A stretch of 64,000 nt of DNA from contig NZ_MSPW01000002.1 in assembly GCF_001955655.1 (NCBI RefSeq), positions 434,001 through 498,000 of the forward strand, written 5' to 3'. The position numbers and the translations under genes are program-made. Positions 1 to 8,611 of the stretch are shown here, piece by piece; position 1 is the stretch's first letter; the number at the start of each line of letters is the position of its first letter. Source of the stretch: Viridibacillus arenosi. Its GTDB lineage: Bacteria; Bacillota; Bacilli; Bacillales_A; Planococcaceae. The notes below the pieces were generated by a model, which had not been told where the DNA came from, did no database searches, and worked only from the letters and a program-made list of their open reading frames with translations.

Positions 1-273
1 GATGAGGTTATCCTATTAGAGGATGAGAAAATTTATGAAATCCTTGTACTAGAACGAGGAGAGATGAATTTAAGTGAACTTGAAAAGTTATTAGGTCCAG
101 TATTGAAACAACAACACTCTGATGTATTCCATAGTAAATGGACAAGAGAAGTTGAACAATGGGGACACGTACGCGAAGCCTTACAAAAAGCTGAGCAAAC
201 ACCCGAAATATTAGCAAAATCAGATGAGCTAGCAAATTTGATTGAAGCAGTTGGGGAGGTACTGAAGCGATGA
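1..273 (+). CDS. trmK: tRNA (adenine(22)-N(1))-methyltransferase, C-terminal part
   Basis: Open frame entering from the left edge and ending in TGA at 271-273; only the last 90 residues are visible. The tail (LERGEMNLSELE, then a helical coiled-coil-like stretch ending EAVGEVLKR) fits the C-terminal domain of TrmK/YqfN, the SAM-dependent enzyme that methylates N1 of adenine 22 in tRNA. The Rossmann catalytic part is outside the window, so the call rests on this tail and on the next gene, which overlaps it by 4 nt (ATGA) and is nif3, the partner that follows trmK in B. subtilis. Confidence 0.8.
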   Translation, partial: DEVILLEDEKIYEILVLERGEMNLSELEKLLGPVLKQQHSDVFHSKWTREVEQWGHVREALQKAEQTPEILAKSDELANLIEAVGEVLKR

Positions 274-1391
274 AAAAAACCAATGGACAAGAAATCATTC
301 AGCTGTTCGAAAGTTGGTCTCCAAAAAAATTAGCTGCAATGGACAATGATCCAATCGGTCTTCACGTCGGTAACCTAAACAAACCTGTCACAAAAGTATT
401 AGTGACACTTGATGTCAACGATGTAGTTGTAGATGAAGCTATTGCAGCTGGTTGTGAACTGATCATCGCCCATCACCCACCTATTTTCCGAAAGCTCTCA
501 ACTCTCCGAACAGACACACCACAAGGAAAGCTTTTCGAAAAATTAATCAAAAATGATATTGCAGTTTATGCTGCCCACACGAATTTGGATGTCGCTGAAG
601 GCGGTGTAAACGATTTACTTGCTGAAGCGCTATGCTTACAAAATTATGAGGTACTAGTACCAACGTATAGTGAAGAAATGTTTAAACTAGCAGTCTTTGT
701 GCCAGTTGATCAAGCAGACCAACTACGCGAAGCACTTGCTAAAGCTGGTGCAGGACAAATTGGAAACTACGACTCATGTAGCTACACAATGCAAGGAGAA
801 GGACGTTTCCGAGCACTTGCAGGAGCAACACCTTTCACGGGTGAAGTAGGCGAACTACACGTCGAACAAGAAGTGAAAGTCGAAGTCGTTGTGCCTAAGT
901 CTATCAAAAGCAAAGTACTACGTGCGATGCTCAACAGCCATCCATATGAAGAACCAGCGTATGATATCATTCCACTAGAGACAGCAGCAAAAGAAATGGG
1001 ACTTGGTCGTATAGGTAAACTACCATCATCGATGTCACTTAAACAATTTGCTGAGCATGTGAAAGTATCCTTACAAGTTCCTGCTGTTCGAGTAGTAGGA
1101 GACCTTACTTCAACTGTTTCGAAAATTGCCGTACTAGGTGGAGATGGTAACAAATACATCCATACAGCTAAACGTGCTGGAGCAGATGTTTATGTAACGG
1201 GTGACATGTACTTCCACGTTGCACAAGATGCAGAAGCAATAGGGCTTCAAATAGTAGATCCCGGTCATCATGTCGAAAGCGTTATGAAGGTAGGCGTAGC
1301 CAATAAAATGCAAAACCTATGCCAACTACAAAAACTAAACTGTGAATTTATCCCTTCTAAAATCTCGACAGAACCATTCCAATTCGTTTGA
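270..1391 (+). CDS. nif3: Nif3-like dinuclear metal centre protein (YqfO)
   Basis: A 373-residue Nif3/YqfO family protein. Metal-binding motifs are visible: AHHPPIF (His68-His69), AHTNLD around residues 102-107 and DPGHHVE near residue 330. The long middle section (about residues 130-240) between the two halves is the PII/CutA-like insertion domain typical of Firmicutes versions. The family forms toroidal hexamers with two metals per active site; its reaction is not settled (GTP cyclohydrolase I type 2 is a database label with weak support). It overlaps trmK by 4 nt, so the two are translationally coupled, and a terminator follows directly. Confidence 0.9.
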   Translation: MKKTNGQEIIQLFESWSPKKLAAMDNDPIGLHVGNLNKPVTKVLVTLDVNDVVVDEAIAAGCELIIAHHPPIFRKLSTLRTDTPQGKLFEKLIKNDIAVYAAHTNLDVAEGGVNDLLAEALCLQNYEVLVPTYSEEMFKLAVFVPVDQADQLREALAKAGAGQIGNYDSCSYTMQGEGRFRALAGATPFTGEVGELHVEQEVKVEVVVPKSIKSKVLRAMLNSHPYEEPAYDIIPLETAAKEMGLGRIGKLPSSMSLKQFAEHVKVSLQVPAVRVVGDLTSTVSKIAVLGGDGNKYIHTAKRAGADVYVTGDMYFHVAQDAEAIGLQIVDPGHHVESVMKVGVANKMQNLCQLQKLNCEFIPSKISTEPFQFV

Positions 1392-1417
1392 TTTTAGTTG
1401 CAAAATGAATTGTAACT

Positions 1418-1449
1418 CCTGCCAAAAGTAAATTTGGCAGGGGTTTTTT
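1418..1449 (+). terminator. intrinsic terminator after nif3
   Basis: Perfect 9-bp stem CCTGCCAAA / TTTGGCAGG (1418-1426 with 1433-1441), 6-nt loop, followed by GG and six T. It ends the trmK-nif3 transcript before the repeat array. Confidence 0.85.
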
Positions 1450-1508
1450 GTGAGATTAAAAGGGGAGAGTAGAGTTGAAATTTGCCTTAGAAGTGCCTAA
1501 GAGGACAC

Positions 1509-1877
1509 GAGTATGGCCAAAGATTCCGTGAGTAGTGCCAAAGATTTCGTGAGTAGTGCCAAAGCCGAAGTGAGTAGGGCCAAAGCCCGCGAATAGCGCC
1601 AAAAATCGCGTGAGTAGGGCTAAAGCTCTCGTGAGTACAGCCAAAGCCGAAGTGAGTAGGGCCAAAGCCCGCGAGTAGCGCCAAAAACCGCGTGAGTAGG
1701 GCTAAAGCTTTCGAGTAGCGCCAAAAGCCACGCGAGTAGGGCCAAAGCCCGCGAGTAGCGCCAAAAGCCGCGTGAGTAGGGCTAAAGCTTTCGTGAGTAG
1801 AGCCAAAGCCAACGCGAGCAGCGCCAAAGCCCGCGTGAGTAGAGCCAAAGCCAACGCAAGCAGCGCCAAAGTCGCAT
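1509..1877. repeat. short-unit tandem array, 18 units of 19 or 21 nt
   Basis: About 18 degenerate head-to-tail units with the core GAGTAGnGCCAAAGC and a variable 4-6 nt linker such as CGCGT, CGC or GAAGT. Units are mostly 21 nt, but several are 19 nt, so a reading frame is not maintained; the ORFs on the minus strand here are low-complexity shadows. A higher-order period is visible: runs alternating GGGCCAAAGC, CGCCAAAAnC and GGGCTAAAGC recur about three times. The array fills the convergent gap between the terminators of nif3 and ispH. It has no CRISPR-like spacers, since linkers are too short and repetitive. A possibly related two-unit relic is at 47729-47775. Confidence 0.85.
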
Positions 1878-1910
1878 GAGTAACACTCTCACACTACAAC
1901 GCACCCAATA

Positions 1911-1948
1911 AAAAAAGCCCCTGATGCAATCTTTCAACATCAGGGGCT
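1911..1948 (-). terminator. intrinsic terminator of ispH
   Basis: Perfect 10-bp stem GCCCCTGATG / CATCAGGGGC (1917-1926 with 1939-1948), with a run of A at 1911-1916 that is the U-tract on the minus strand. It lies 8 nt past the ispH stop codon. Confidence 0.88.
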
Positions 1949-1956
1949 TATCAATT

Positions 1957-2937
1957 TTATTTCGAAGCCGGGTATGGATCGATTTTGACAACCGGCTTTG
2001 GCGTTTTAATTTTAGGTAAGATTTTATCAATTGTGACAGAGCGTTCCATATTATGAGTCTCTGGATCCGCAGGGTCGTATTGGTCTAAAAACTTGATTAC
2101 TTCTTTAACAATTGGTGTTGGTGTAGAGGCACCAGCTGTGACACCAACAGTATTAACACCTTCTAACCATTCTAATTTCAATTCAGAAAGATCTGCGATA
2201 CGATATGATCTTGTATGCGCAATTTCTTCAGAAACTTGAGTTAGACGGTTAGAGTTATTACTTTTTGGATCTCCAACAACAATTAATAAATCTGTTGCAC
2301 CAGCTTGCTTAGCGACAGCTTCTTGGCGAACTTGAGTTGCTAGACAAATTTCTTTGTGCACTTCGATATTTGGGAATTTTTCTTCCAAACGTTTCATTAA
2401 ATGCGCAACATCCCATTGACTCATTGTCGTTTGGTTCGTTACAAGTAATTTTTCGCGATTTAATTGTAATTGTTCGATATCTTCAATAGATTGCACTAAA
2501 TGTACATGATCAGGAGCAACACCAATGGCACCTTCTGGCTCTGGATGTCCTTTTTTCCCAATATAAATAATGTCATAGCCTTCTTGTGATTTTTCGGCTA
2601 TTAAGTCATGGGTTACAGTTACGTCAGGGCATGTAGCATCAATTGACACTAAGCCTTTTTGACGTGCAATTTCACGAATTTCGGGCGATACGCCGTGAGC
2701 TGTGAAAATGACTGTTCCTTTATCGACTTTTTCTAAAATATCTTTACGGTTTTCACCATCAAGAGTAATAATTCCATCTTGTTCAAATGCGTCCGTTACA
2801 TGTTTATTATGAACGATCATTCCGAGAATATAGATAGGTCTAGGTAATGTTTTGTCTAATGCAGCGTTGCGCGCGATGACCATGGCATCAACAACACCAT
2901 AGCAATATCCTCGTGGCGTGATTTTAGTTACTTGCAT
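1957..2937 (-). CDS. ispH: 4-hydroxy-3-methylbut-2-enyl diphosphate reductase
   Basis: 326 residues, final enzyme of the MEP isoprenoid pathway, converting HMBPP to IPP and DMAPP with a [4Fe-4S] cluster. Cluster cysteines are visible in GYCYGVV (Cys12), DATCPDV (about residue 100) and [10 protein letters not shown] (about residue 190), plus SNNSNRL and the TAGASTP motif. I place the start at MQVTKI because a GGGAG Shine-Dalgarno lies 8 nt upstream; an in-frame ATG six codons earlier would place that site inside the gene. The MEP partner ispG is in the same window at 27785-28900. Confidence 0.95.
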   Translation of the reverse strand: MQVTKITPRGYCYGVVDAMVIARNAALDKTLPRPIYILGMIVHNKHVTDAFEQDGIITLDGENRKDILEKVDKGTVIFTAHGVSPEIREIARQKGLVSIDATCPDVTVTHDLIAEKSQEGYDIIYIGKKGHPEPEGAIGVAPDHVHLVQSIEDIEQLQLNREKLLVTNQTTMSQWDVAHLMKRLEEKFPNIEVHKEICLATQVRQEAVAKQAGATDLLIVVGDPKSNNSNRLTQVSEEIAHTRSYRIADLSELKLEWLEGVNTVGVTAGASTPTPIVKEVIKFLDQYDPADPETHNMERSVTIDKILPKIKTPKPVVKIDPYPASK

Positions 2938-3015
2938 GATCCGAACTCCCTTCATTGCTCGTTAAATACCATTATAACGGACAGCCCACCTTAATACAAA
3001 GAATCGGTTACGATT

Positions 3016-3681
3016 TTACTGTATAAATGGTGGTTGGAATATTCGAGGTGTCGAAGGTCTAGGTGTGGTAGGGATTGATGTTCTTGGTTCTGGCGTATCA
3101 TTATCAAAATCTAAGTCACTATCAGAAGAGCGTGACTCCTGGCGAGTGGTAGCTCCTCCTGTATTATCCCGAGCTCCGGCCCCATCAGATGAAGGGATTG
3201 ATTTAAAACCTTTGTATAATCTATAAAGTGCAGGTAAGTTTTGGAACATTGGCGACATTTGCTTGAAAATTGGAGTGAATTGTTGTGCGGTGGACATAAA
3301 TTTGTCAGCAGTTGCCAAATATTGATCCATCCTCGCCAAACCGCCAACAGCTCCAGCGGCGTTTGCAACACCAGCAGCCCCAGGACCAGCAGCAGCAGCG
3401 GCCCTACCAAACATACCAGCAGCTCCAGGTCCAGCAGATGCCGCAGCTCTACCGAACATGCCAGCAGCCCCAGGACCAGCAGATGCCGCAGCTCTACCGA
3501 ACATGTCAGCAGCCCCAGGTCCAGCAGATGCCGCAGCCCTACCGAACATACCAGCAGCGCTAGGCCCAGCTGCAGCAGCACCCCCACCAAACATGTTAGC
3601 AGCGCCCTGGGCTACGCCACCTAATGCACCCCCAGATTGCGATAAACCTTGCGCAAATGGATAAAATGATGAATAGCGCAT
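3016..3681 (-). CDS. yqfQ: YqfQ/VrrA-family protein with Ala/Gly-rich repeats
   Basis: 221 residues counted from MRYSSFYPF, which has AAGGAG 7 nt upstream; longer in-frame extensions lack a ribosome site. The N-terminal third contains five 15-residue repeats of the type AAASAGPGAAGMFGR; the middle (residues about 110-155, DQYLATADKFMSTAQQF to FKSIP) is the conserved YqfQ part; the C-terminus is Ser/Asp/Pro/Thr-rich and low-complexity. VrrA in Bacillus anthracis, a homologue, is a classical VNTR locus. Function is unknown; a spore or surface role is sometimes proposed but nothing here shows it. It sits between ispH and cshB as in B. subtilis. Confidence 0.8.
   Translation of the reverse strand: MRYSSFYPFAQGLSQSGGALGGVAQGAANMFGGGAAAAGPSAAGMFGRAAASAGPGAADMFGRAAASAGPGAAGMFGRAAASAGPGAAGMFGRAAAAAGPGAAGVANAAGAVGGLARMDQYLATADKFMSTAQQFTPIFKQMSPMFQNLPALYRLYKGFKSIPSSDGAGARDNTGGATTRQESRSSDSDLDFDNDTPEPRTSIPTTPRPSTPRIFQPPFIQ
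3371..3595 (-). repeat. five 45-bp in-frame tandem repeats inside yqfQ
   Basis: Five consecutive 45-bp units starting at 3371, 3416, 3461, 3506 and 3551. The three central units are nearly identical; the outer ones are diverged. Each unit encodes 15 residues ending MFGR, so copy number can change without a frameshift. Confidence 0.85.
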
Positions 3682-3728
3682 TAATGATCTCCTTTCTCCT
3701 TGAAATTTGCACATTTTTGTCAAGAACC

Positions 3729-3752
3729 ACCATTATTTTATAAAATAATGGT
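3729..3752. promoter_or_regulatory. 24-bp perfect palindrome between yqfQ and cshB
   Basis: ACCATTATTTTA followed by its exact reverse complement, in the divergent gap and 9 nt upstream of the -35 of the cshB promoter. It could be an operator for a dimeric regulator or a DNA/RNA cruciform; no poly-T tract follows, so it is not an ordinary terminator. Confidence 0.5.
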
Positions 3753-3761
3753 CACCTTGAA

Positions 3762-3790
3762 TTGACGTACGTACTATTAATAGATATCAT
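3762..3790 (+). promoter_or_regulatory. sigma-A promoter for cshB
   Basis: TTGACG (3762-3767), 17-nt spacer, TATCAT (3785-3790), about 65 nt upstream of the chosen cshB start. Confidence 0.6.
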
Positions 3791-3856
3791 ATGCAAATGG
3801 TCTACTAAATGTACGAATCATGTTACAATAAGGTAAGTAAGTTAGGAGGGACAATT

Positions 3857-5155
3857 ATGTCCAAATATACAGATTACAATTTTCAACCTTTTTTGCAAGA
3901 TGCAATTAAGAAATTAGGTTTCACAGAACCAACGCCTATCCAAAAGGAAATAATTCCTTTGGTGTTAAAAGGAAAGAGTGCTATCGGTCAAGCGCATACA
4001 GGTACGGGGAAAACACATAGTTTCCTTATTCCAATCGTAGAGCGAATCCGTGCAGATAAAGAGGAAGTGCAAGCGGTAATTGCTGCACCAACTCGTGAAC
4101 TTGCAACACAAATTTATGCAGAGTTGCAAAAACTAATCGAAGAAACATCGATCCAAGCCAAATTGTTCATCGGGGGTACAGACAAACAACGCTCAATCGA
4201 TAAACTAAAAACACAACCGCAAATTGTTGTCGGTACACCAGGACGAATCCGTGATTTAGTTGATGAAAAAGCTTTGTTATTATATACGGCGCCAATGCTT
4301 GTGGTAGATGAAGCAGACCTTGCATTCGACATGGGCTTCATCGAGGATATCGATAAATTTGCTTCTCAAATGCCCGAAACACTTGAAATGTTCGTATTCT
4401 CAGCAACAGTTCCTGAGAAATTACAACCATTCTTGAAAAAATATATGTCTTCACCGGTCCATATTAAAATGGATGATAAACGACCAGTAGCGGATAATTT
4501 AGATTTCTATTTAGTATCAACTCGTAGTAAATCAAAAAACAGTCGTTTACTTGAAGTGATGAAAACAATCAACCCTTATTTAGCTATTATATTCACTAAC
4601 ACGCGTTCACAAGCGAATTATGTTGCTGATTTCTTAGCAAATAATGGCGTCAAAGCAGGACGTATTCACGGTGACCTATCTCCACGTGATCGTAAAAAAG
4701 TGATGAAACAAGTACGTGACTTGGAATTCCAATACATCGTTGCAACGGACCTTGCTGCACGTGGAATCGATATTCCGGGAGTCAGCCATGTTATTAACTA
4801 CGAATTACCTTCGGATTTAGAATTCTTCATTCACCGTGTAGGACGTACAGCTCGTGCTGGGAACAAAGGGACATCTATCACAATATTCGAACCTTCAGAA
4901 GAAGATGCAATCGTACGCGTTGAGAAAATGGGTATTCCATTCCAACCAAAAGACATTAAAAACGGTGAACTAATCGACATGAAAGAACGTAATGCACGTC
5001 AAAACCGTGAGAAAAAAGAAAACGAAATTGACAAAAAAGCGAAATCTCTTGTCCGTAAACCTAAGAAGGTTAAACCTGGTTATAAACGTAATATGAAATG
5101 GGAAATGGATAAAGTTAAAAAACGTGAACGTCGTTTAAAAAACCGTCAGAAATAG
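3857..5155 (+). CDS. cshB: DEAD-box RNA helicase CshB
   Basis: 432 residues from ATG 3857 (AGGAGGG 6 nt upstream; the frame opens 16 codons earlier without a ribosome site). It shows the full helicase set: Q-motif region, AHTGTGKT (motif I), PTREL (Ia), TPGR (Ib), DEAD in VVDEADLAFD (II), SAT (III), and HRVGRTARAG (VI), then a strongly basic tail of about 50 residues that may bind RNA. CshB is an ATP-dependent RNA unwinding enzyme involved in ribosome biogenesis, mRNA turnover and cold adaptation in Bacillus. Own promoter upstream; nfo follows after 18 nt, so both are probably co-transcribed. Confidence 0.93.
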   Translation: MSKYTDYNFQPFLQDAIKKLGFTEPTPIQKEIIPLVLKGKSAIGQAHTGTGKTHSFLIPIVERIRADKEEVQAVIAAPTRELATQIYAELQKLIEETSIQAKLFIGGTDKQRSIDKLKTQPQIVVGTPGRIRDLVDEKALLLYTAPMLVVDEADLAFDMGFIEDIDKFASQMPETLEMFVFSATVPEKLQPFLKKYMSSPVHIKMDDKRPVADNLDFYLVSTRSKSKNSRLLEVMKTINPYLAIIFTNTRSQANYVADFLANNGVKAGRIHGDLSPRDRKKVMKQVRDLEFQYIVATDLAARGIDIPGVSHVINYELPSDLEFFIHRVGRTARAGNKGTSITIFEPSEEDAIVRVEKMGIPFQPKDIKNGELIDMKERNARQNREKKENEIDKKAKSLVRKPKKVKPGYKRNMKWEMDKVKKRERRLKNRQK

Positions 5156-5173
5156 TTAGGAGGACCTCAGACC

Positions 5174-6064
5174 ATGCTTATTGGCTCACACGTATCTATG
5201 AGCGGCAAAAAAATGCTGCTAGCTTCAAGTGAAGAAGCAGCATCCTACGGGGCATCCACTTTCATGATCTATACAGGTGCTCCTCAAAACACACGCAGAA
5301 AACCAATTGAAGAGTTGAATATTGACGCAGGATTATTGCATATGAAGGAGCATGGTCTATCTAATATTGTTGTCCATGCACCGTATATTATTAATATTGC
5401 CAATACAACAAAACCTGAAGTATTTGCACTTGGTGTCGACTTCTTACAAAAAGAGATTGAAAGAACAGCAGCAATCGGTGCAAAACAAATTGTTTTACAC
5501 CCAGGTGCTCATGTTGGTGCAGGAACTGAAGTTGGTATAGCGAGAATCATTGAAGGTCTTAATGAAGTACTTTCACAAGATTATCCAGTACAAATCGCTC
5601 TTGAAACGATGGCTGGTAAAGGTTCTGAATGTGGTCGTACTTTTGAAGAGCTTGCTCAGATTTTCGATGGTGTAAAAAACAACGAACGTCTATCTGTATG
5701 CTTTGACACTTGTCATACACATGATGCAGGCTATGATATCATCAATGATTTTGATGGAGTTCTAGAAAACTTTGATAAAACGATTGGTATCGATCGTATC
5801 AAGGTGCTTCATATCAATGATAGTAAAAATGTTTGTGGTGCAGCGAAGGACCGTCACGAAAATATTGGCTTTGGTCATATTGGCTTTGATGCACTAAATC
5901 GTATTGTCCATCATGAAGCATTCCAGAATGTACCTAAAATTTTAGAAACACCATTTGTTGGTACAGATGCAAAAAATAAAAAAGCACCATACAAATATGA
6001 AATAGAAATGTTCCGTAACCAAACTTTTATGCCTGAGAAAATCGATGCATTAAGAGGGGAATAA
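5174..6064 (+). CDS. nfo: endonuclease IV (AP endonuclease)
   Basis: 296 residues, Nfo family TIM-barrel nuclease that cleaves 5' of abasic sites in base-excision repair. The trinuclear zinc ligands are spread over recognisable motifs: GSHVSMSGK at the N-terminus, [48 protein letters not shown] and LETPF. The start is preceded by TAGGAGG. It follows cshB in the order yqfR-yqfS of B. subtilis and ends at a strong terminator. Confidence 0.95.
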   Translation: MLIGSHVSMSGKKMLLASSEEAASYGASTFMIYTGAPQNTRRKPIEELNIDAGLLHMKEHGLSNIVVHAPYIINIANTTKPEVFALGVDFLQKEIERTAAIGAKQIVLHPGAHVGAGTEVGIARIIEGLNEVLSQDYPVQIALETMAGKGSECGRTFEELAQIFDGVKNNERLSVCFDTCHTHDAGYDIINDFDGVLENFDKTIGIDRIKVLHINDSKNVCGAAKDRHENIGFGHIGFDALNRIVHHEAFQNVPKILETPFVGTDAKNKKAPYKYEIEMFRNQTFMPEKIDALRGE

Positions 6065-6080
6065 TTTCGAATGCTTAAGA

Positions 6081-6116
6081 CTTCTCGCCTAAAAAGGTGA
6101 GAAGCCTTTTTTTTTT
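6081..6116 (+). terminator. terminator after nfo
   Basis: Stem CTTCTCGCCT / AGGTGAGAAG (6081-6090 with 6095-6104, one G-T pair), 4-nt loop, then CC and a run of T. Confidence 0.88.
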
Positions 6117-6142
6117 GCAGTTATCTTGAAGTTGTTAAAAAT

Positions 6143-6382
6143 TTAGCGACCAAACTGTTTTAATAAATCTGCTGTTTTCTGTTTGCCAATGGCTTTTTCA
6201 ATATCCCTCATTACTTGATCAGGTATCCCCATTAGCACCCATTGAATGGAAAAGGACGATAATAGTGGGCGCAACTTTTGAATTTCTTTTTTCGATAATG
6301 GAATCTTGTAATTTTTTGCATAGAGGGCGAGCTCCTCATCCGATTTGCCTTGGAATTCCTGTATTATTGACATATAATCCAT
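6143..6382 (-). CDS. yqfT: YqfT-like DUF2624 protein
   Basis: 79 residues, all-helical and without signal or membrane segments. It lies where yqfT sits in B. subtilis (after nfo), and the sequence (SDEELALYAKNYKIPLSK, later QVMRDIEKAIGKQ) fits the DUF2624 family. Function unknown. It is transcribed opposite to its neighbours and divergently from the zinc operon, so its start region is close to the Zur-controlled promoter. Ribosome site AGGGGTGG precedes the ATG. Confidence 0.7.
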   Translation of the reverse strand: MDYMSIIQEFQGKSDEELALYAKNYKIPLSKKEIQKLRPLLSSFSIQWVLMGIPDQVMRDIEKAIGKQKTADLLKQFGR

Positions 6383-6408
6383 ACTTCCACCCCTTCAAGT
6401 ATTCATTC

Positions 6409-6468
6409 TTTACAAAGTTCTATCTTTCACTTATACTAATTCTTTGTAAATCGTAATGATTCTGAATT
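6409..6468 (+). promoter_or_regulatory. zinc operon promoter with Zur box
   Basis: TTTACA (6409-6414), 17-nt spacer, TATACT (6432-6437). Eleven nt downstream, 6448-6468 reads AAATCGTAAT-G-ATTCTGAATT. This matches the Bacillus Zur box AAATCGTAAT-N-ATTACGATTT perfectly in the left half and at 7 of 10 positions in the right half. Its location over the transcription start fits repression by zinc-loaded Zur, whose gene ends the operon. Confidence 0.8.
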
Positions 6469-6485
6469 AGAAAGAAGCGAAGAAT

Positions 6486-7259
6486 ATGGCGCAAGTGCCT
6501 TTAATTGAACTTAAAAATGTTTCATTCCAATATGACTATACTCAAGTGTTATCAAATATTTCTTTAAAAGTAGAGCAAGGCGATTTTCTCGCATTACTCG
6601 GACCAAATGGCTCGGGGAAATCAACAATGTTAAAACTGATCTTAGGATTGATGAGACCAACTTCCGGTCAAATTGAATTATTTGGACAGCCGGCAAACAC
6701 ATTTAAAAAACGTGAGTTGATTGGTTATGTTTCTCAAAAATCAAACTCGTTTAACTCGGGTTTCCCAGCTACAGTCAAGGAAGTTGTTGCAAGTGGCTTA
6801 ACAAAGAAGATTGGTCTTTTCAAGCGCTACTTAGCTGATCAAAATGATAAAGTGATGCAAGCATTACAAGATGTCGGGATGGATGGCTTTGCGAATCGAA
6901 ATATCGGTGAGTTGTCAGGCGGGCAACAGCAGCGTGTCTTTATAGCGAGAGCGCTTGTCGCAGAGCCGAAGTTATTAATCTTAGATGAGCCGACAGTCGG
7001 GATTGACCACGAAAATGTGCAGTCATTTTATGATATGCTCGCAAATTTAAATGAGCACCATAAAATGACAATGATTTTAGTAACACATGATGTCGATACG
7101 GTTTCAAATCGCATAAGTCATGTTGCTTGTTTAAATCAAACAATCCATTTTCATGGCTTCAAGAACGATTATGATTCTTTATCAGACGATCAGTTGAATG
7201 CTTGGTATGGTCACGCAGTCCGTAAAATTCATCATACCAAAGAGGAGAAGACACAATGA
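6486..7259 (+). CDS. znuC: zinc ABC transporter ATP-binding protein
   Basis: 257 residues. Walker A GPNGSGKST (about residues 38-46), signature LSGGQQQR, Walker B LLILDEPTVG and switch VTHD are all present. The family energises high-affinity zinc or manganese import; the Zur box and the downstream zur gene favour zinc. The start has only a weak ribosome site (AGAAGCGA). It overlaps the permease by 4 nt. No solute-binding protein gene (znuA/adcA) is adjacent, so it must be encoded elsewhere. Equivalent to yqfU-region/mreA-type genes of other Firmicutes. Confidence 0.88.
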   Translation: MAQVPLIELKNVSFQYDYTQVLSNISLKVEQGDFLALLGPNGSGKSTMLKLILGLMRPTSGQIELFGQPANTFKKRELIGYVSQKSNSFNSGFPATVKEVVASGLTKKIGLFKRYLADQNDKVMQALQDVGMDGFANRNIGELSGGQQQRVFIARALVAEPKLLILDEPTVGIDHENVQSFYDMLANLNEHHKMTMILVTHDVDTVSNRISHVACLNQTIHFHGFKNDYDSLSDDQLNAWYGHAVRKIHHTKEEKTQ

Positions 7260-8098
7260 TTTCATCTATATTACATTATGAATTTTTACAAAATGCATTC
7301 TTATCTGGCATTATTATAGGAATCATTGCTCCGTTACTTGGCGTTTTCATCGTCGTTAGAAGATTATCGTTAATTGCGGATGCACTAAGCCATGTAACCC
7401 TTGCAGGGATAGCTGGTAGCCTTTATCTAAGCCAAACATTCACAGGGCTAGCATTACTTAATCCCCTTTATTTAGGGATTGTGGCATCTGTCAGTGGTTC
7501 TGTACTTATTGAACGATTGCGTCGCCTGTATAAGCATTACGAGGAGTTAGCAATACCAATTATTATGTCAGGTGGTATAGGGATTAGTGCAATTTTTATC
7601 TCACTTGCAAAAGGATTTAGTACCGATTTATTTAGTTATTTATTTGGCTCAGTATCAGCTGTAAGCAGACAGGATTTATTTATTGTCGTAGTAATAGCTT
7701 TACTAGTGATAGCGTTTATTTATTTATTTTATAAAGAATTGTTTGTTTTATCTTTTGATGACGAATATGCAAAAGCGAGTGGTTTGCCTGCAAAATGGAT
7801 TCACTTATTATTTATGATTGTGACAGCTCTAGTTATTGCTGCTAGTATGCGAATTGTTGGGATTTTACTAGTTTCATCATTAATGACGTTACCAGTGGCT
7901 GCAAGTATTCGTATTGCGAAAGGCTTTAAACAAGCGATATTATATGCGATTGTTTTTGGTGAAACGGCTGTTATAGCAGGTCTTGTATCTGCCTTTTACT
8001 TAGACTTAGCACCTGGTGGAACAATCGTTATGATCTCTATTTTGATTTTATTAATCGTTATTGTGGGTAAGAAGATTGCAATGAGCGTGCGTGCTTAA
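7256..8098 (+). CDS. znuB: zinc ABC transporter permease
   Basis: 280 residues with about eight hydrophobic helices, ABC-3 family. The conserved N-terminal motif VRRLSLIADALSHVTLAG that contacts the ATPase and the central SGGIGISAIF segment are visible. It begins within the ATGA overlap with the ATPase gene and is followed after 21 nt by zur, giving a three-gene ATPase-permease-regulator operon like mreA-mreB-zur in Staphylococcus. Confidence 0.88.
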   Translation: MISSILHYEFLQNAFLSGIIIGIIAPLLGVFIVVRRLSLIADALSHVTLAGIAGSLYLSQTFTGLALLNPLYLGIVASVSGSVLIERLRRLYKHYEELAIPIIMSGGIGISAIFISLAKGFSTDLFSYLFGSVSAVSRQDLFIVVVIALLVIAFIYLFYKELFVLSFDDEYAKASGLPAKWIHLLFMIVTALVIAASMRIVGILLVSSLMTLPVAASIRIAKGFKQAILYAIVFGETAVIAGLVSAFYLDLAPGGTIVMISILILLIVIVGKKIAMSVRA

Positions 8099-8119
8099 TT
8101 TACAAGGAGGAGTTTGGGT

Positions 8120-8560
8120 ATGAATATTTCTAGAGCATGGGAAATTTTAAAAGAGAATGGCTATAAAAAAACGGACAAACGAGAGCAAATTTTAGATATG
8201 TTCGCGGCTACTGAAAAATATTTAACCGCACGTGACCTACTGCTTGTTATGAAAAAAGATTATCCTGGTATGAGTTACGACACAATCTATCGTAATCTTG
8301 CTACATTTGTACAGCTAGGAATTCTTGAAGAAACTGAACTTTCCAGCGAACGCCATTTCCGCATGCAATGTGAAACGGAACATCATCATCACCATTTCAT
8401 TTGTATGGCGTGTGGCAACATTAAAGAAATTCATCTCTGCCCAATGGACCTCCTGCAAGAGCAACTACCATCATACGAAATTGATGATCACAAATTTGAA
8501 ATCTACGGCAAATGTCCAGATTGCAAAAAATGTGAGCAATTACAAAGTATAAGTACATAA
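8120..8560 (+). CDS. zur: Fur-family zinc uptake regulator
   Basis: 146 residues from ATG 8120, which has AGGAGG 9 nt upstream; a TTG two codons earlier is possible but too close. N-terminal winged helix (about residues 10-85, with [11 protein letters not shown] as the recognition region) and a dimerisation domain with [12 protein letters not shown] and CPDCKKC, i.e. two CxxC pairs for structural zinc plus a histidine-rich sensory segment. Operon position after zinc import genes and the Zur box at their promoter point to Zur rather than Fur or PerR, with negative autoregulation. Confidence 0.88.
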   Translation: MNISRAWEILKENGYKKTDKREQILDMFAATEKYLTARDLLLVMKKDYPGMSYDTIYRNLATFVQLGILEETELSSERHFRMQCETEHHHHHFICMACGNIKEIHLCPMDLLQEQLPSYEIDDHKFEIYGKCPDCKKCEQLQSIST

Positions 8561-8561
8561 A

Positions 8562-8600
8562 AACAAGCATCTTTCACAAAGGGAAGATGCTTGTTTTGTT
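8562..8600 (+). terminator. terminator after zur (bidirectional)
   Basis: 12-bp stem AACAAGCATCTT / AAGATGCTTGTT (8562-8573 with 8584-8595) followed by TTGTT; an A-run to the left allows use from the minus strand too, for the convergent gene at 8612. Confidence 0.8.
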
Positions 8601-8611
8601 ATGAAGAGGAA

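Noticed and set aside
1509..1877. CRISPR array
   Set aside because: Units are contiguous and similar throughout, with only 4-6 nt variable linkers; no 25-40 nt unique spacers and no cas genes.
1456..2030. Minus-strand ORFs of 60-80 codons through the tandem array
   Set aside because: They are low-complexity Leu/Arg/Trp-rich translations of the repeat, and the mixture of 19- and 21-nt units shifts frame; no ribosome site or homology.
3111..3664. Several long ORFs opposite or shifted to yqfQ
   Set aside because: Shadows of the GC-rich 45-bp repeats; amino acid content is repetitive Gln/Pro/Arg or Leu, while the yqfQ frame has family similarity and a good ribosome site.
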